Shown: positions 1-9,471, numbered from the stretch's first letter. The stretch: DNA of 64,000 nucleotides from Pseudomonadota bacterium (GCA_027624035.1 JAQBUI010000010.1:24289-88288), one strand, 5' to 3'. Translations and numbers: made by a program. Notes: a model not told the origin generated them from the letters alone.

Positions 1-751
1 ACTGCTCCACGCCGTGGCGGTCGTCAAGGCAGGCGTGTTTACCATACTCAAGGGTACCGTGTACTTGTTCGGGCTGGACAACCTGAGTGATTCAGGCGCG
101 GCAGAGATGCTGCTGCCGGTCGCTGCACTGACGATCATCCTCGGTTCTGTGATCGCGATGCGACAGGACAACCTCAAGGCAAGGCTCGCCTATTCCACCG
201 TCAGCCAGCTGTCATATATTGTGGTCGGGGCGCTGGTGGCCAATACCCTGGGTGTGATTGCGGCCTCGCTGCACATGGTGATGCACGCCTTTGGCAAGAT
301 CACCCTGTTCTTCTGTGCGGGCGGTATCATGGTGGCCTCTCACAAGACAGAGATCTCTACCATGGGTGGCCTGGGAAGGCAGATGCCAATCACCATGGCC
401 GCGTTCACCATCGGCGCAATCGCCATCATCGGATTGCCTCCCATGGGGGTCATCTGGAGCAAGTGGTATCTGATTGCTGGCAGCATCGAAGGTCAGTACT
501 GGTGGCTCATCGGTGTCTTTGCAATCAGTACCCTGCTCAATATCGCCTATCTGTTGCCGATCCCGCTGCAGGGTCTCATGAGCAGCCCCGCGGCAGACGA
601 TCATCCAGGCTGGCATGAGGCTCCAATACCGTGCCTGATCGCCATGGGCATCACGGCAACCGGTTGTGTGGCGCTGTTCTTCTTCGCACCGGCAATCGCC
701 CAGTATCTTTCATCGGGTCTCGCCCCTACAGGCAGCGGGGATCAGCCATGA
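1..751 (+). CDS. Proton-conducting membrane transporter, NuoM/MnhD/MrpD-like antiporter subunit (5' truncated by window edge)
   Basis: Hydrophobic ORF with LKARLAYSTVSQLSYIVVG, HMVMHAFGKITLFFCAGG and GLPPMGVIWSKWYL motifs of the proton-conducting transporter family; the reading frame stays open upstream of the ORF-track start (LLHAVAVVKAGVF). Confidence 0.85.
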   Translation, partial: LLHAVAVVKAGVFTILKGTVYLFGLDNLSDSGAAEMLLPVAALTIILGSVIAMRQDNLKARLAYSTVSQLSYIVVGALVANTLGVIAASLHMVMHAFGKITLFFCAGGIMVASHKTEISTMGGLGRQMPITMAAFTIGAIAIIGLPPMGVIWSKWYLIAGSIEGQYWWLIGVFAISTLLNIAYLLPIPLQGLMSSPAADDHPGWHEAPIPCLIAMGITATGCVALFFFAPAIAQYLSSGLAPTGSGDQP

Positions 752-1008
752 CTGACGGCCAGGATCACAAGCCCCATCCAGGACCCCGGGTACGCCGGGG
801 ACTGCAGGTCTTCTACGGCATCTGCGCCATGTTACTATTGTTGGATATTGCAGGCCTCAGACATGCTGAAAGCGCCATCGATGGCTTCTGGGGCTTCTAC
901 TCTCTGTATGGATTCGTCGCCTGTGTGGTACTCGTACTGATCGCCCGGTGGATGCGGCGATTCCTGATGCGCGACGAAGATTATTATCGGCGGCACGAAC
1001 ATGATTGA
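748..1008 (+). CDS. Small membrane protein in antiporter cluster
   Basis: ATG at 748 overlaps the upstream stop (ATGA); about 86 aa with two hydrophobic segments; next gene starts at 1001. Confidence 0.7.
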   Translation: MTDGQDHKPHPGPRVRRGLQVFYGICAMLLLLDIAGLRHAESAIDGFWGFYSLYGFVACVVLVLIARWMRRFLMRDEDYYRRHEHD

Positions 1009-2692
1009 CCTGCCGCCCTTTCTGCTGTTTTTTGCCGGCGCAGTGGTCGCGGCGGTCAGCCCGGCGATCGTCCGCGGCGCGCTCACCGTCGTCATTCCTC
1101 TGGCGGGCGGCCTGCTGCTGCTGACCATGGATCCCGGCAATCACTACGGTTACCGGATCTTCACGTATCACGGTGAACTGTATCGTCTGGATGAACTCAG
1201 CAGGCTGTTCGGTTATCTGTTCCACATTGCCGCGTTCATCGGCGGCATCTATGCCCTGCATGAGAAAGACCGGGTGCAACAGATCGCGGTCTTCATCTAT
1301 GCCGGCAGCGCCCTCGGGGCTGTGATGGCAGGAGACCTCATCAGCCTGGTCATTTTCTGGGAACTCGCCGCCATCAGTTCCGTTGCGCTGATCTGGGCAA
1401 AACGAACGCCCCGGGCATGGCATGCCGGGATGCGGTATCTGATGATCCAGGTGGCCTCCGGCATGCTGCTGCTCGCTGGCTGCGTCTGGCTGATTGCCGC
1501 CCGGGATGGCGACGCATCATTCGATTTCATCGGCATTGATACCCCGGCGGGTACCATGATCATGCTCGCCCTCGGCATCAAGGCAGCCTTCCCATTCCTG
1601 CACAACTGGTTGACCGATGCCTATCCCGAGGCGACCCCGACCGGGACGGTTTTTTTAAGCGCGTTCACCACCAAGATGGCCATCTATGCCCTTGCCAGAG
1701 GGTTCCCCGGCACCGAGATACTGGTCTACGTGGGGATGACCATGACGGCCTTTCCCATTTTCTATGCCGTCATTGAGAACGACCTGCGCCGGGTACTCGG
1801 CTACAGCATGATCAATCAGCTTGGTTTTATGGTCGTTGGCATTGGCATTGGCACAGAGCTCGCGCTGAACGGCGCGGTAGCCCATGCGTTCAATGACGTG
1901 ATCTTCAAAGGGCTGCTGTTCATGTCCATGGGGGCGGTGCTGCACATGACCGGTAAGATCAACGGCTCTGACCTCGGCGGGCTGTGGCGAAGCATGCCCA
2001 TTACCACCGCCCTGTGCATCATCGGCGCAGCGTCCATCTCCGCCTTTCCGCTCTTTTCCGGGTTCGTCTCCAAGTCCATGGTGATGAGTGCCGCCATCGG
2101 CGAAGGCTACCTGGGGGTCTGGCTGGTACTGCTGTTCGCGTCCGCCGGCGTGTTCCACCATGCCGGCATCAAGATTCCCTACTTCGCGTTCTTCGCCCAT
2201 GACTCTGGCATTCGCACCACAGAGCCCCCCCGCAACATGCTGATCGCCATGGGCATCGCGGCGACACTGTGCGTCGGGATTGGCTGCTTTCCACAGCTCC
2301 TGTACTCGCTTCTGCCCTATGACACCGGCTACTGGCCGTTCGACACGACCCATGTGCTGGCGCAAATACAGGTGCTGTTTTTCTCCGCTCTGGCTTTCGT
2401 ATGGCTGCAGCTTCAGGGCATCTATCCGCCTGAGCTTCGCTCAGTCAACCTGGATGCAGAATGGACCTATCGCCGCGGCCTGCCCCGGCTATGGGCCTCG
2501 CTATCCGAACTCGCCCGTCATCAGGCTGGCAAGGCAAGCGTTCTGGCGTCGACATCGGCAAGGCGGGCCATCGCTGTGGGACTGCACTATTACGACCCCG
2601 TAAGCCGCTATTTGAGGGCCCGCTCAACCGGTGATATGGTCCAGTGGACCACACTCCTGCTGGGTGTTTATCTGCTCTACTACTTCTTCTGA
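1001..2692 (+). CDS. Na+/H+ antiporter subunit D / NADH dehydrogenase subunit 5-like proton-conducting transporter
   Basis: 563 aa polytopic protein with RRVLGYSMINQLGFMVVGIG and HAFNDVIFKGLLFMSMGAV motifs; overlaps the preceding ORF. Confidence 0.85.
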   Translation: MIDLPPFLLFFAGAVVAAVSPAIVRGALTVVIPLAGGLLLLTMDPGNHYGYRIFTYHGELYRLDELSRLFGYLFHIAAFIGGIYALHEKDRVQQIAVFIYAGSALGAVMAGDLISLVIFWELAAISSVALIWAKRTPRAWHAGMRYLMIQVASGMLLLAGCVWLIAARDGDASFDFIGIDTPAGTMIMLALGIKAAFPFLHNWLTDAYPEATPTGTVFLSAFTTKMAIYALARGFPGTEILVYVGMTMTAFPIFYAVIENDLRRVLGYSMINQLGFMVVGIGIGTELALNGAVAHAFNDVIFKGLLFMSMGAVLHMTGKINGSDLGGLWRSMPITTALCIIGAASISAFPLFSGFVSKSMVMSAAIGEGYLGVWLVLLFASAGVFHHAGIKIPYFAFFAHDSGIRTTEPPRNMLIAMGIAATLCVGIGCFPQLLYSLLPYDTGYWPFDTTHVLAQIQVLFFSALAFVWLQLQGIYPPELRSVNLDAEWTYRRGLPRLWASLSELARHQAGKASVLASTSARRAIAVGLHYYDPVSRYLRARSTGDMVQWTTLLLGVYLLYYFF

Positions 2693-2713
2693 ACGACCAC
2701 GCGAGACCAACAC

Positions 2714-2800
2714 CCTTGAGCATGCCCGTGCAGGCATGCCGTAGTCGTGCCCGGAAGTTCTCCGGACGACACAGCTTGCGGCCAGAACTTCTCGAAAGCA
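2714..2800 (+). repeat. Palindromic repeat family, copy A
   Basis: ccttgagCATGCCcgtgcaGGCATGccgtagtcgtgcccggaagttctccggac..ccagaacttctcgaaag; matches copies B-F; lies between convergent genes. Confidence 0.8.
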
Positions 2801-2820
2801 GTAGAACTCATCAATGACGG

Positions 2821-3906
2821 TTACGGCAGTGAATAGGAGAGCTCAAGCTCCCGGGCGGTGCTGTTGAACCAGTCTACTACCTCACGATGATAGGGGATGC
2901 CCTCGCGCCTGCGCTTCTCGACTTCCTCGTGCTCGATCAGGCCGGCGTAGTACACCCGATCATGCCCCTTGGCCGGCTTCATGTTCGCAAGCCGTTCCAG
3001 CAACACGTCGAGGTCTCCCTTGAACTTTGCCGCATCGACAAAGGCTTCGATCTTCATGGCCATGACAAACTGGGCATTGCTGGCTTCGGCCACAAAGCCC
3101 GGACCATTGCCTGACAGCACCCCCGCCATGATGTCCACAATCGTGGCAAAGCCATAGCCCTTGTGACCACCGTTCTCCCGGGTGCCACCGAACGGCAGCA
3201 TGTAGAAACCACCATAGTTCGGAGCATCCACCGGCTCCATGATCGGTGTGCCGTCCAGCGTCGTGATCCAGCCGGGCTCAAGCTGTGAACCGATTCGACG
3301 GGTCAGCATCATCTTGTTGGCGGCCACCTGGGTCGTGGCAACATCAAAAACAAACGGCGGCATCTTGCCGGCCGGTGCGGCCCACGCGATCGGCTGGGTG
3401 CCGTAAACGGGCTCGGACCCGAACACCGGTACCTGCAGTCTGCCACCGGCGGACACCATGCAGATACCAATCATGTCGTGCTCGAGCGCCATCAGGGTGT
3501 AATAGGCGAGCATCCCGAAGTGGCCGCAATTTTGCAGCGTGACCGCCCCCATGCCGGTTGCCTCGGCCTTTTCGATGGCCATGGTCATGGCACGGGGCCC
3601 GACCTGAATGCCGAGGCCTTTGTCCCCGTCGAGGGTTGCACTGACCGGTGACTCCCGCAGCACCTTGACGTCCGGGCGCGGGTTCTGACGCCCGGCCTTG
3701 TACTGCGCGATGTAGTTGCGCAGCATGTTCGACACCCCATGGCTCTCGCAGCCGCGAAGGTCACTGGTGATCAGCACGTCAGTGGACAGGGCAGCATCTT
3801 CACGGCTCATGCCCATCTTCTCGAAGATTTCCTGGGTAGCCGCTCGTGCGGCCTGTTCACTCACCAGAACCTGATCGGCCTCCGGAACAAGAAATCGTTT
3901 CAGCAT
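2821..3906 (-). CDS. Malate/L-lactate dehydrogenase family (Ldh_2) oxidoreductase
   Basis: MLKRFLVPEADQ...GCESHGVSNM...NCGHFGMLAYY...GGHKGYGFATIVDIMAGVLSG; likely ATG at 3906 preceded by GGAGAGG. Confidence 0.88.
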   Translation of the reverse strand: MLKRFLVPEADQVLVSEQAARAATQEIFEKMGMSREDAALSTDVLITSDLRGCESHGVSNMLRNYIAQYKAGRQNPRPDVKVLRESPVSATLDGDKGLGIQVGPRAMTMAIEKAEATGMGAVTLQNCGHFGMLAYYTLMALEHDMIGICMVSAGGRLQVPVFGSEPVYGTQPIAWAAPAGKMPPFVFDVATTQVAANKMMLTRRIGSQLEPGWITTLDGTPIMEPVDAPNYGGFYMLPFGGTRENGGHKGYGFATIVDIMAGVLSGNGPGFVAEASNAQFVMAMKIEAFVDAAKFKGDLDVLLERLANMKPAKGHDRVYYAGLIEHEEVEKRRREGIPYHREVVDWFNSTARELELSYSLP

Positions 3907-4074
3907 GTCATCCCTCTCCTTATTCAGACTGACAACGGGGAAAAGAGCGCAGTGTACCGAATGCGACCGGTCCTGGCACGCACCTGTAACACCCGGGTGA
4001 TGCCCCTTGATGACAGTCTGTTCAAAGCGTGTCATCCTGAACGTTTCAACCGATCCGTGGGCGGGAGCCAACCA

Positions 4075-4509
4075 ATGAAAATCGAAGCACTGGGACACGT
4101 AGTGATCAAAGTCCGGGACCAGCAGCGGGCCGAGGACTTCTACAACGGCCTCCTTGGCATGCCTATCGTGGCACGAAACGAATCACCCCCCATGACGTTT
4201 TTCTCCATGGGCAATCATCACGATTTTGCCATCATGGCCATTGGCAACGATGCCGGAACCCCTCCCGACGGTACCGTTGGTCTTGCTCATGTCGCCTTCA
4301 AGATCGGCAACCAGTTGTCGGAACTGTCCGCCGCAAGGGACATCCTGACAAAAGCCGGAGTGCGCAGCGCGCCAATTGACCATGAAGTCACGAAATCCCT
4401 GTATCTGTCTGACCCGGACGGAAACCAGGTAGAACTCTATATTGATGCCTCCGATGCATGGAAGACCGAACCGCAGAGGGTTGCCCAGGCATCCCCACTT
4501 GAGCTCTGA
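4075..4509 (+). CDS. VOC/glyoxalase family protein
   Basis: MKIEALGHVVIKVRDQQRAEDFYNGLLGMP...YLSDPDGNQVELYID. Confidence 0.88.
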   Translation: MKIEALGHVVIKVRDQQRAEDFYNGLLGMPIVARNESPPMTFFSMGNHHDFAIMAIGNDAGTPPDGTVGLAHVAFKIGNQLSELSAARDILTKAGVRSAPIDHEVTKSLYLSDPDGNQVELYIDASDAWKTEPQRVAQASPLEL

Positions 4510-4583
4510 ACAGGATGCCTCCGATGCATGCAAGACCAAACTCCAAAGGGTTGCCCAGGCATCCCTACTTAAGCTCTAGCCTG
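4444..4583 (+). repeat. 70-bp imperfect tandem duplication of the VOC gene 3' end
   Basis: gatgcctccgatgcatggaagaccgaaccgcagagggttgcccaggcatccccacttgagctctga followed 70 bp later by gatgcctccgatgcatgcaagaccaaactccaaagggttgcccaggcatccctacttaagctctag. Confidence 0.95.
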
Positions 4584-4591
4584 GAACCAAA

Positions 4592-5629
4592 GTGACCGAA
4601 TTTCAACCACCGACGCTGCGGGTTCGGGCGGGCGCCGTCTCGGATTTCGCCCGTGACTATGCGGCCGAGACAGAAAAGCTCGGGCACGTGCACCCTGCCG
4701 TACTCGATGCCATGCAGGAAGCCGGCCTGCCACAACTGCTCAAACCCGGTTCCGCCTATACCATCAAGGAGTTTGTCGACGTCTGCGGCATCCTGGCCGA
4801 GGGCTGCATGTCGTCGGGCTGGTGCAACTTCGTATGGGGAATGCACAGCTATCTGATGTCAGCGTATCCTGCCGAGGTGCAGGAGACCGTCTGGGAAGAC
4901 CCGAAGGCGCTGATCTCGGCCTCGCTCGCGCCTGCGGGCCACACCCCCGGGATAGATCGAGATGGCGCGGTCGTCACTGGCCGATGGCGTTTTAACTCCG
5001 GAGCCGACCATGCCCAGTGGCTGCTGCTGGGCGTGAGCCAGGATGAGGGCGAGCCCCATCTCGGGCTGTTCCACCGCTCTGAATTCGAACTCGATGACAC
5101 CTGGCAGGTGATGGGCCTGCGGGGGACCGGCTCGAAAGATGCCGTCATGGATGGCCAGCACATTCCGGCAGAACGATTGATGCCCTTCTCCCAGGTCTTG
5201 ACGCCTTATGGCGCCATGCTGATCCTGGTGATCGTGGGGCCCGTCATTGGCGGCGCCCAGGCGGCGGTGAATGAGTACGCCAAACAACTGAGCACCAGTC
5301 ACGGGCAGAGCGCCATGATCAGGTTGTCAGAGGCGAGCGCAGAGGTGGACGCCGCACGGTTGGTGGCGCTGAGCGCGGCAGACCTGCTGGACCTGAACCC
5401 CTCACCCAACGGCTTTATCACGGCCCGGATCATCCGGGACACTGCCTATGCCGCCAGGCTGTGTAATCAGGCGACCAGACGGGTTTTCGAGGCCGCCGGG
5501 GGCAGTGCCCTGCACGAATCGCGGCCTATACAGCGCATCTTCCGGGACGTGACCGCCGGCTGTGCTCACGCCAAGCTGCAATGGGATGGCAATGCCCTGC
5601 CTTACGCCAGCATGCTGGTCGGCGAATAA
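4592..5629 (+). CDS. Acyl-CoA dehydrogenase-fold flavin-dependent monooxygenase/dehydrogenase
   Basis: 345 aa; FNSGADHAQWLLLG, WQVMGLRGTGSKDAVMDGQHIPAER; GTG start at 4592. Confidence 0.75.
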   Translation: MTEFQPPTLRVRAGAVSDFARDYAAETEKLGHVHPAVLDAMQEAGLPQLLKPGSAYTIKEFVDVCGILAEGCMSSGWCNFVWGMHSYLMSAYPAEVQETVWEDPKALISASLAPAGHTPGIDRDGAVVTGRWRFNSGADHAQWLLLGVSQDEGEPHLGLFHRSEFELDDTWQVMGLRGTGSKDAVMDGQHIPAERLMPFSQVLTPYGAMLILVIVGPVIGGAQAAVNEYAKQLSTSHGQSAMIRLSEASAEVDAARLVALSAADLLDLNPSPNGFITARIIRDTAYAARLCNQATRRVFEAAGGSALHESRPIQRIFRDVTAGCAHAKLQWDGNALPYASMLVGE

Positions 5630-5666
5630 CGAGTAGAACAGCGAACCATCGCAGGGGCGGGTCATC

Positions 5667-6305
5667 GTGGAACTGGAATCAGAACGAAGGGAATATCAAT
5701 TCGGCCAATTGACCCGTGACAGCCTCGCCGACTCCCCCGTCGATCAATTTGAACAATGGATGACCGATGCAATCCGGTCTGGCGTTCAGGACCCGACCGC
5801 GATGTGCCTCGCCACCGTCGGGCCGAATGGCGCGCCGTCTCAGCGGATAGTGCTGTGCAAGCATTTCGATCAGGAAGGATTTGTGTTCTACACCAATCTT
5901 GAGAGCCGAAAGGCCATGGAGATCGCGGGCAACCCACAGGTCAGCCTTCATTTCCCCTGGCTGCAGATCGACCGGCAGGTTCACGTCGAGGGAACCGTGA
6001 AGAAACTGGGCATCGCGACCGTACTGAAGTACTTCCTGAGCCGGCCCCGGGACAGTCAACTTGCCGCATGGGCATCACAACAGAGCCGACGGATCTCCGG
6101 CAGACAGATTCTGGATGATGAATTTCGACGGCTGCAGAACAAATTTGCAGACGGCGAAATCCCGTTGCCGTCCTTCTGGGGCGGTTTTCGGGTCACCCCC
6201 GCCCGCTGGGAGTTCTGGCAGGGCAGGGAAAACCGCCTTCACGACCGCTTCGAGTACCTGCCATCGGCTGACGGCCAATGGAGCATCGAACGGATGGCAC
6301 CCTGA
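5667..6305 (+). CDS. pdxH: Pyridoxamine 5'-phosphate oxidase
   Basis: Full-length match by eye: PSQRIVLCKHFDQEGFVFYTNLESRKA, FPWLQIDRQVHVEGTV, WGGFRVTPARWEFWQGRENRLHDRFEY. Confidence 0.93.
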   Translation: MELESERREYQFGQLTRDSLADSPVDQFEQWMTDAIRSGVQDPTAMCLATVGPNGAPSQRIVLCKHFDQEGFVFYTNLESRKAMEIAGNPQVSLHFPWLQIDRQVHVEGTVKKLGIATVLKYFLSRPRDSQLAAWASQQSRRISGRQILDDEFRRLQNKFADGEIPLPSFWGGFRVTPARWEFWQGRENRLHDRFEYLPSADGQWSIERMAP

Positions 6306-6344
6306 GCCCGACCGTGGTCAGGGTGCCTGCCGGGGACAACAGGG

Positions 6345-6842
6345 CTAGCTTGGAATACCTGGCTCGACGGCTTTCTTGCCCTCATGGTATTCGGTATAGA
6401 CGTAGACGGGGATGTCCAGGTCTCCCAGCCGGGACTCGACCAGGGGAGATACCTCTGACCAGTCCAGTCCGCCTACACCAGTCGCCAGCTTAGGCAGCGC
6501 CAGAGAAGTAAAGCCCTCTGCTTCCACCAGCTTTGCCAGGGCCCGCAGGCAGTCCCCTACGTATTTCGTGGTCGCCTTGCCGGGCCGGCTGCCGTGGCCG
6601 TATCCGCCCTCCTGGGTCATCAGATTGACAATCCGAAGCTGATCCACCGAGCCCCACATCCAGACGCTACCCGGTTTCGGATGCTGACTGTTACACCAGT
6701 GGTGAAAATCCTTGTGCATGGATGGATAACGCTTGTGCAACGACAGCGCAAGCCCCTGTGTCATCGGATCATTGGCCGCGATGCCATGGGCGATCGCCTG
6801 AGCGCCCGTTAGTAAAATGTCGCCGGATACTTCGTAAATCAT
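6345..6842 (-). CDS. Macro domain protein (ADP-ribose binding/hydrolase-like)
   Basis: MIYEVSGDILLTGAQAIAHGIAANDPM...LALPKLATGVGGLDW. Confidence 0.8.
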   Translation of the reverse strand: MIYEVSGDILLTGAQAIAHGIAANDPMTQGLALSLHKRYPSMHKDFHHWCNSQHPKPGSVWMWGSVDQLRIVNLMTQEGGYGHGSRPGKATTKYVGDCLRALAKLVEAEGFTSLALPKLATGVGGLDWSEVSPLVESRLGDLDIPVYVYTEYHEGKKAVEPGIPS

Positions 6843-6856
6843 CTAATGCTCCCTTA

Positions 6857-7030
6857 CAGCCTTGAGCGTGCCCGGATCAGGCACGCCGTAGTCGTGCAAG
6901 CAAGTTTCCCGGACTGCACGCCATAGAACAGTACTTCCATGAAAGCCTTGAGCGTGCCCGGATCAGGCACCCGTAGTCGTGCCAGAAAGTACTCACTCTG
7001 GCACCTCGTATCGATGGACTTCCGTGAAAG
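6857..7030 (+). repeat. Palindromic repeat family, copies B1 (6857-6945) and B2 (6946-7030), head-to-tail
   Basis: cagccttgagCGTGCCcggatcaGGCACGccgtagtcgtgc...ttcccggac..acttccatgaaag, immediately followed by a second copy. Confidence 0.88.
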
Positions 7031-7131
7031 ATGATTGAAGAGTAATTCGCGGGCTCGATGGTTACCTTGACTTGAATCGTCTTTGGGGCAATTTGCAGCA
7101 ATCAATACACCGGGAATCGATCCCCCTGGGC

Positions 7132-8139
7132 CTACGAGAACGCAATTCCCAGGATGAGTCCACCGAACAGCAGCAGTCCATACCATCGATTGTGCTCAAA
7201 GCAGTACGCCACAAACCACAGCGGCCAGACCGATGCCGGATAGTGCTCGGGCCGATTGCCCGGTTTCGGATGGTCGAACACTCGCCATACCCGAAACGCG
7301 TTCTGCACCGCCAGGATCACAACCAGCGATGCAATGGGCATCCAGTCCATCAGCACAAATACCAGCACTGAAAGATACATGAGGCCAACCAGCCATTGAC
7401 TGACCCGACGGGCGCGCGCTTCGCCGAACCTTACGGGCAACGTCTGAACGCCTTTGTCGCGGTCAAACCCGGCCTTGTCGATGTGTTTGCCGAAGATCAC
7501 CGTTGTGGGCCCGAGACCTGCCAGAAAGGAGACCGCCAATACATGAGGCGTGAGCTCACCAGTCATGGCATAGGCGATCCCACCAACCATAAGGGGCCCC
7601 CAGGCAAGCCAGACCGCCACTTCACCAAGACCCCACTTCTTCAGCGGCCAGGTATAGAACAGCACCAGCAGCCCCCCGCACAGAGCTGGCACGATAACGC
7701 CGGCAGTGGTCAGCAATACCACGGCAGCCCCGCACACGAGCGCACCCCCGCCCGTTGCAAGCAACCCCAGCAGGACCTGGCGCTGGCTCATCAGGCGGTC
7801 TTCAAGAACGTGGGTGCCGTACTGCAGCCGGTAGTAGTTGCCGCTGTCAACGCCGAGTCGAAAGTCCACGAGATCGTTCAGCAGGTTATTGGTGGCGTGG
7901 GCCAATACCACACCGACCGTACACAACACCCAGACCAGCAGATTGAACTCGCCCTGGGGCCACACAGCCACCGCAGCGAACAAGGCCGAAAACAACGTCA
8001 TCAGGAGTACCGATGCCCTGGCAGCCAGAAGCCAGCGCACAGCCCAGTGGGAACCAGACCACTGCTCCCGGGTGATTCGCGGCACGCTCCCCAGCGTGGC
8101 CAGAACGGTAACGCGATTGTCTTCAATGCCGGTCTGCAA
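7132..8139 (-). CDS. UbiA-family prenyltransferase (MenA/UbiA-like)
   Basis: NNLLNDLVDFRLGVDSGN and GKHIDKAGFDRDKGVQTLPVRFGE, polytopic; start uncertain (TTG at 8139 suggested because the longer ORF to 8316 runs through repeat DNA). Confidence 0.82.
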   Translation of the reverse strand: MQTGIEDNRVTVLATLGSVPRITREQWSGSHWAVRWLLAARASVLLMTLFSALFAAVAVWPQGEFNLLVWVLCTVGVVLAHATNNLLNDLVDFRLGVDSGNYYRLQYGTHVLEDRLMSQRQVLLGLLATGGGALVCGAAVVLLTTAGVIVPALCGGLLVLFYTWPLKKWGLGEVAVWLAWGPLMVGGIAYAMTGELTPHVLAVSFLAGLGPTTVIFGKHIDKAGFDRDKGVQTLPVRFGEARARRVSQWLVGLMYLSVLVFVLMDWMPIASLVVILAVQNAFRVWRVFDHPKPGNRPEHYPASVWPLWFVAYCFEHNRWYGLLLFGGLILGIAFS

Positions 8140-8161
8140 TGTTCCGATCCTCTTGTCTAAC

Positions 8162-8233
8162 AGCCCTGAGCCCGTCAAAAGCCCTGAGCCCGTCAAAAGC
8201 CCTGAGCCTGTCAAAAGCCCTGAGCCTGTCAAA
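8162..8233 (+). repeat. Four tandem copies of an 18-bp unit agccctgagcc(c/t)gtcaaa
   Basis: Direct reading; abuts palindromic repeat copy C1. Confidence 0.95.
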
Positions 8234-8505
8234 GCCCTGAACGTGCCCGTATCAGGCACGCTGTAGTCGTCCTGGGAAGTTTCCGACGGCACAGCGTCCA
8301 GCCAGAACGCCATCAAAGCCCTGAGCGTGCCATTCTGGCACGCCGGAGTCGTGCAAGAAGGTATTCAGCTGGCGCCTCGTAAACAGTGAACTTCCATGAA
8401 CGCCATGAACCCAAGAGCATGTACAGCCCTCAGCGTATCCGGGTCAGGACGCCGTTGTCCTGCTGGAAAGTTGACCGATCATAAAGTGAGCGCCCGGAAC
8501 TTCAG
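8234..8505 (+). repeat. Palindromic repeat family, copies C1 (8234-8317), C2 (8318-8406) and C3 (8424-8505)
   Basis: gccctgaaCGTGCCcgtatcaGGCACGctgtagtcgt...; gccctgagCGTGCCAttcTGGCACGccggagtcgtgc...cttccatgaacg; cagccctcagcgtatccgggtcaggacgccgttgtcctgc. Confidence 0.82.
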
Positions 8506-8592
8506 TATAACGCGCCATGGTAAGGACTGCGGTTCTTGAATCAATGCTGCAGATCAGTAACACTCCCTGCGGTTGCCACCAAAGGTTCTGAC

Positions 8593-9471
8593 ATGCGAGT
8601 TCTGATCACCAACGACGACGGCGTTGACAGCCCCGGCATTCACGAACTTGCACGCCAGGTGAGTGCTGCCGGCTACGAAGTGATCGTGATTGCGCCGGAT
8701 CACGACGCGTCCGGTACCGGTGCGTCACTGGGAAGAATCTCTGCGGATCACCCGATCGCGGTCAAAGAGGTGCAAATCAATGATCTCGATGTGCCGGTAT
8801 ACGCCATCGCCGGGCCACCGGCACTGTGCGTGGTCACGGCGTATCTTGAAGCCTTCGGCCCGGCGCCCGATGTGGTCGTATCCGGAATCAATGCCGGGTT
8901 GAATACCGGGCGGTCCGCATTGCACAGCGGGACGATCGGCGCCGCCCTCGCGGGGCAGAACTTCGGGCTTCGATCCCTCGCGGTCAGCCTTGCCGGTGCT
9001 GCCCAGTGGTATTGGCCTACCGCGGCCCAGGTCGCCGTGGAAGTCTTGCCCACGGTCATTGAAGGCCCGGATCGCGGGGCCCTGAATCTGAACGTCCCGG
9101 GTATTCCCCGGGATCAGGTCAAGGGCATCCGCTGGGCAGAACTCGCGCACTACAATGCGGTAAAAAGCGCCATCCATCGTGTCGAGGATGGACACATTCA
9201 TTTCCACATGGTGGAGTCCGGCTTTGAACCCCATCAACACTCTGACCTTGCCACCGTGCAGGCGGGCTACGCCGCCCTCACATCGCTACACGGCACAGCC
9301 GAGGTGTGGGCACCCGGCAGTCTGCCGGGCGTTCACTTCGACGCCGCCCTGGGCGTTCACGGTGCCACAGCAGGACATGAACTGCGGGCGTCGAAGGCGT
9401 TCCGGGAAGCCGTGGCGGACGTTCTGGATCAGGCGTTGAGCGCAGACCGGCCCTCCCAGGGAGACAGCTGA
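8593..9471 (+). CDS. surE: 5'/3'-nucleotidase SurE
   Basis: MRVLITNDDGVDSPGIHELARQV...APDHDASGTGASLG...VVSGINAGLNTG...HSGTIGAALAG. Confidence 0.92.
   Translation: MRVLITNDDGVDSPGIHELARQVSAAGYEVIVIAPDHDASGTGASLGRISADHPIAVKEVQINDLDVPVYAIAGPPALCVVTAYLEAFGPAPDVVVSGINAGLNTGRSALHSGTIGAALAGQNFGLRSLAVSLAGAAQWYWPTAAQVAVEVLPTVIEGPDRGALNLNVPGIPRDQVKGIRWAELAHYNAVKSAIHRVEDGHIHFHMVESGFEPHQHSDLATVQAGYAALTSLHGTAEVWAPGSLPGVHFDAALGVHGATAGHELRASKAFREAVADVLDQALSADRPSQGDS

Noticed and set aside
6854-7186. 110-aa minus-strand ORF between the macro-domain and UbiA genes
   Set aside because: Encoded mostly by repeat copies B1/B2 (RARSRL-type peptide); most likely a by-product of the repeat lacking stops in that frame.
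8139-8316. N-terminal extension of UbiA through (LTGSGL)n
   Set aside because: Derived from the 18-bp tandem repeat and palindromic copy C1; unlikely to be part of the functional prenyltransferase, so I used a downstream start.
8162-8505. Possible CRISPR array
   Set aside because: 18-bp units are contiguous with no unique spacers, and the larger units are themselves diverged repeats; no cas genes.
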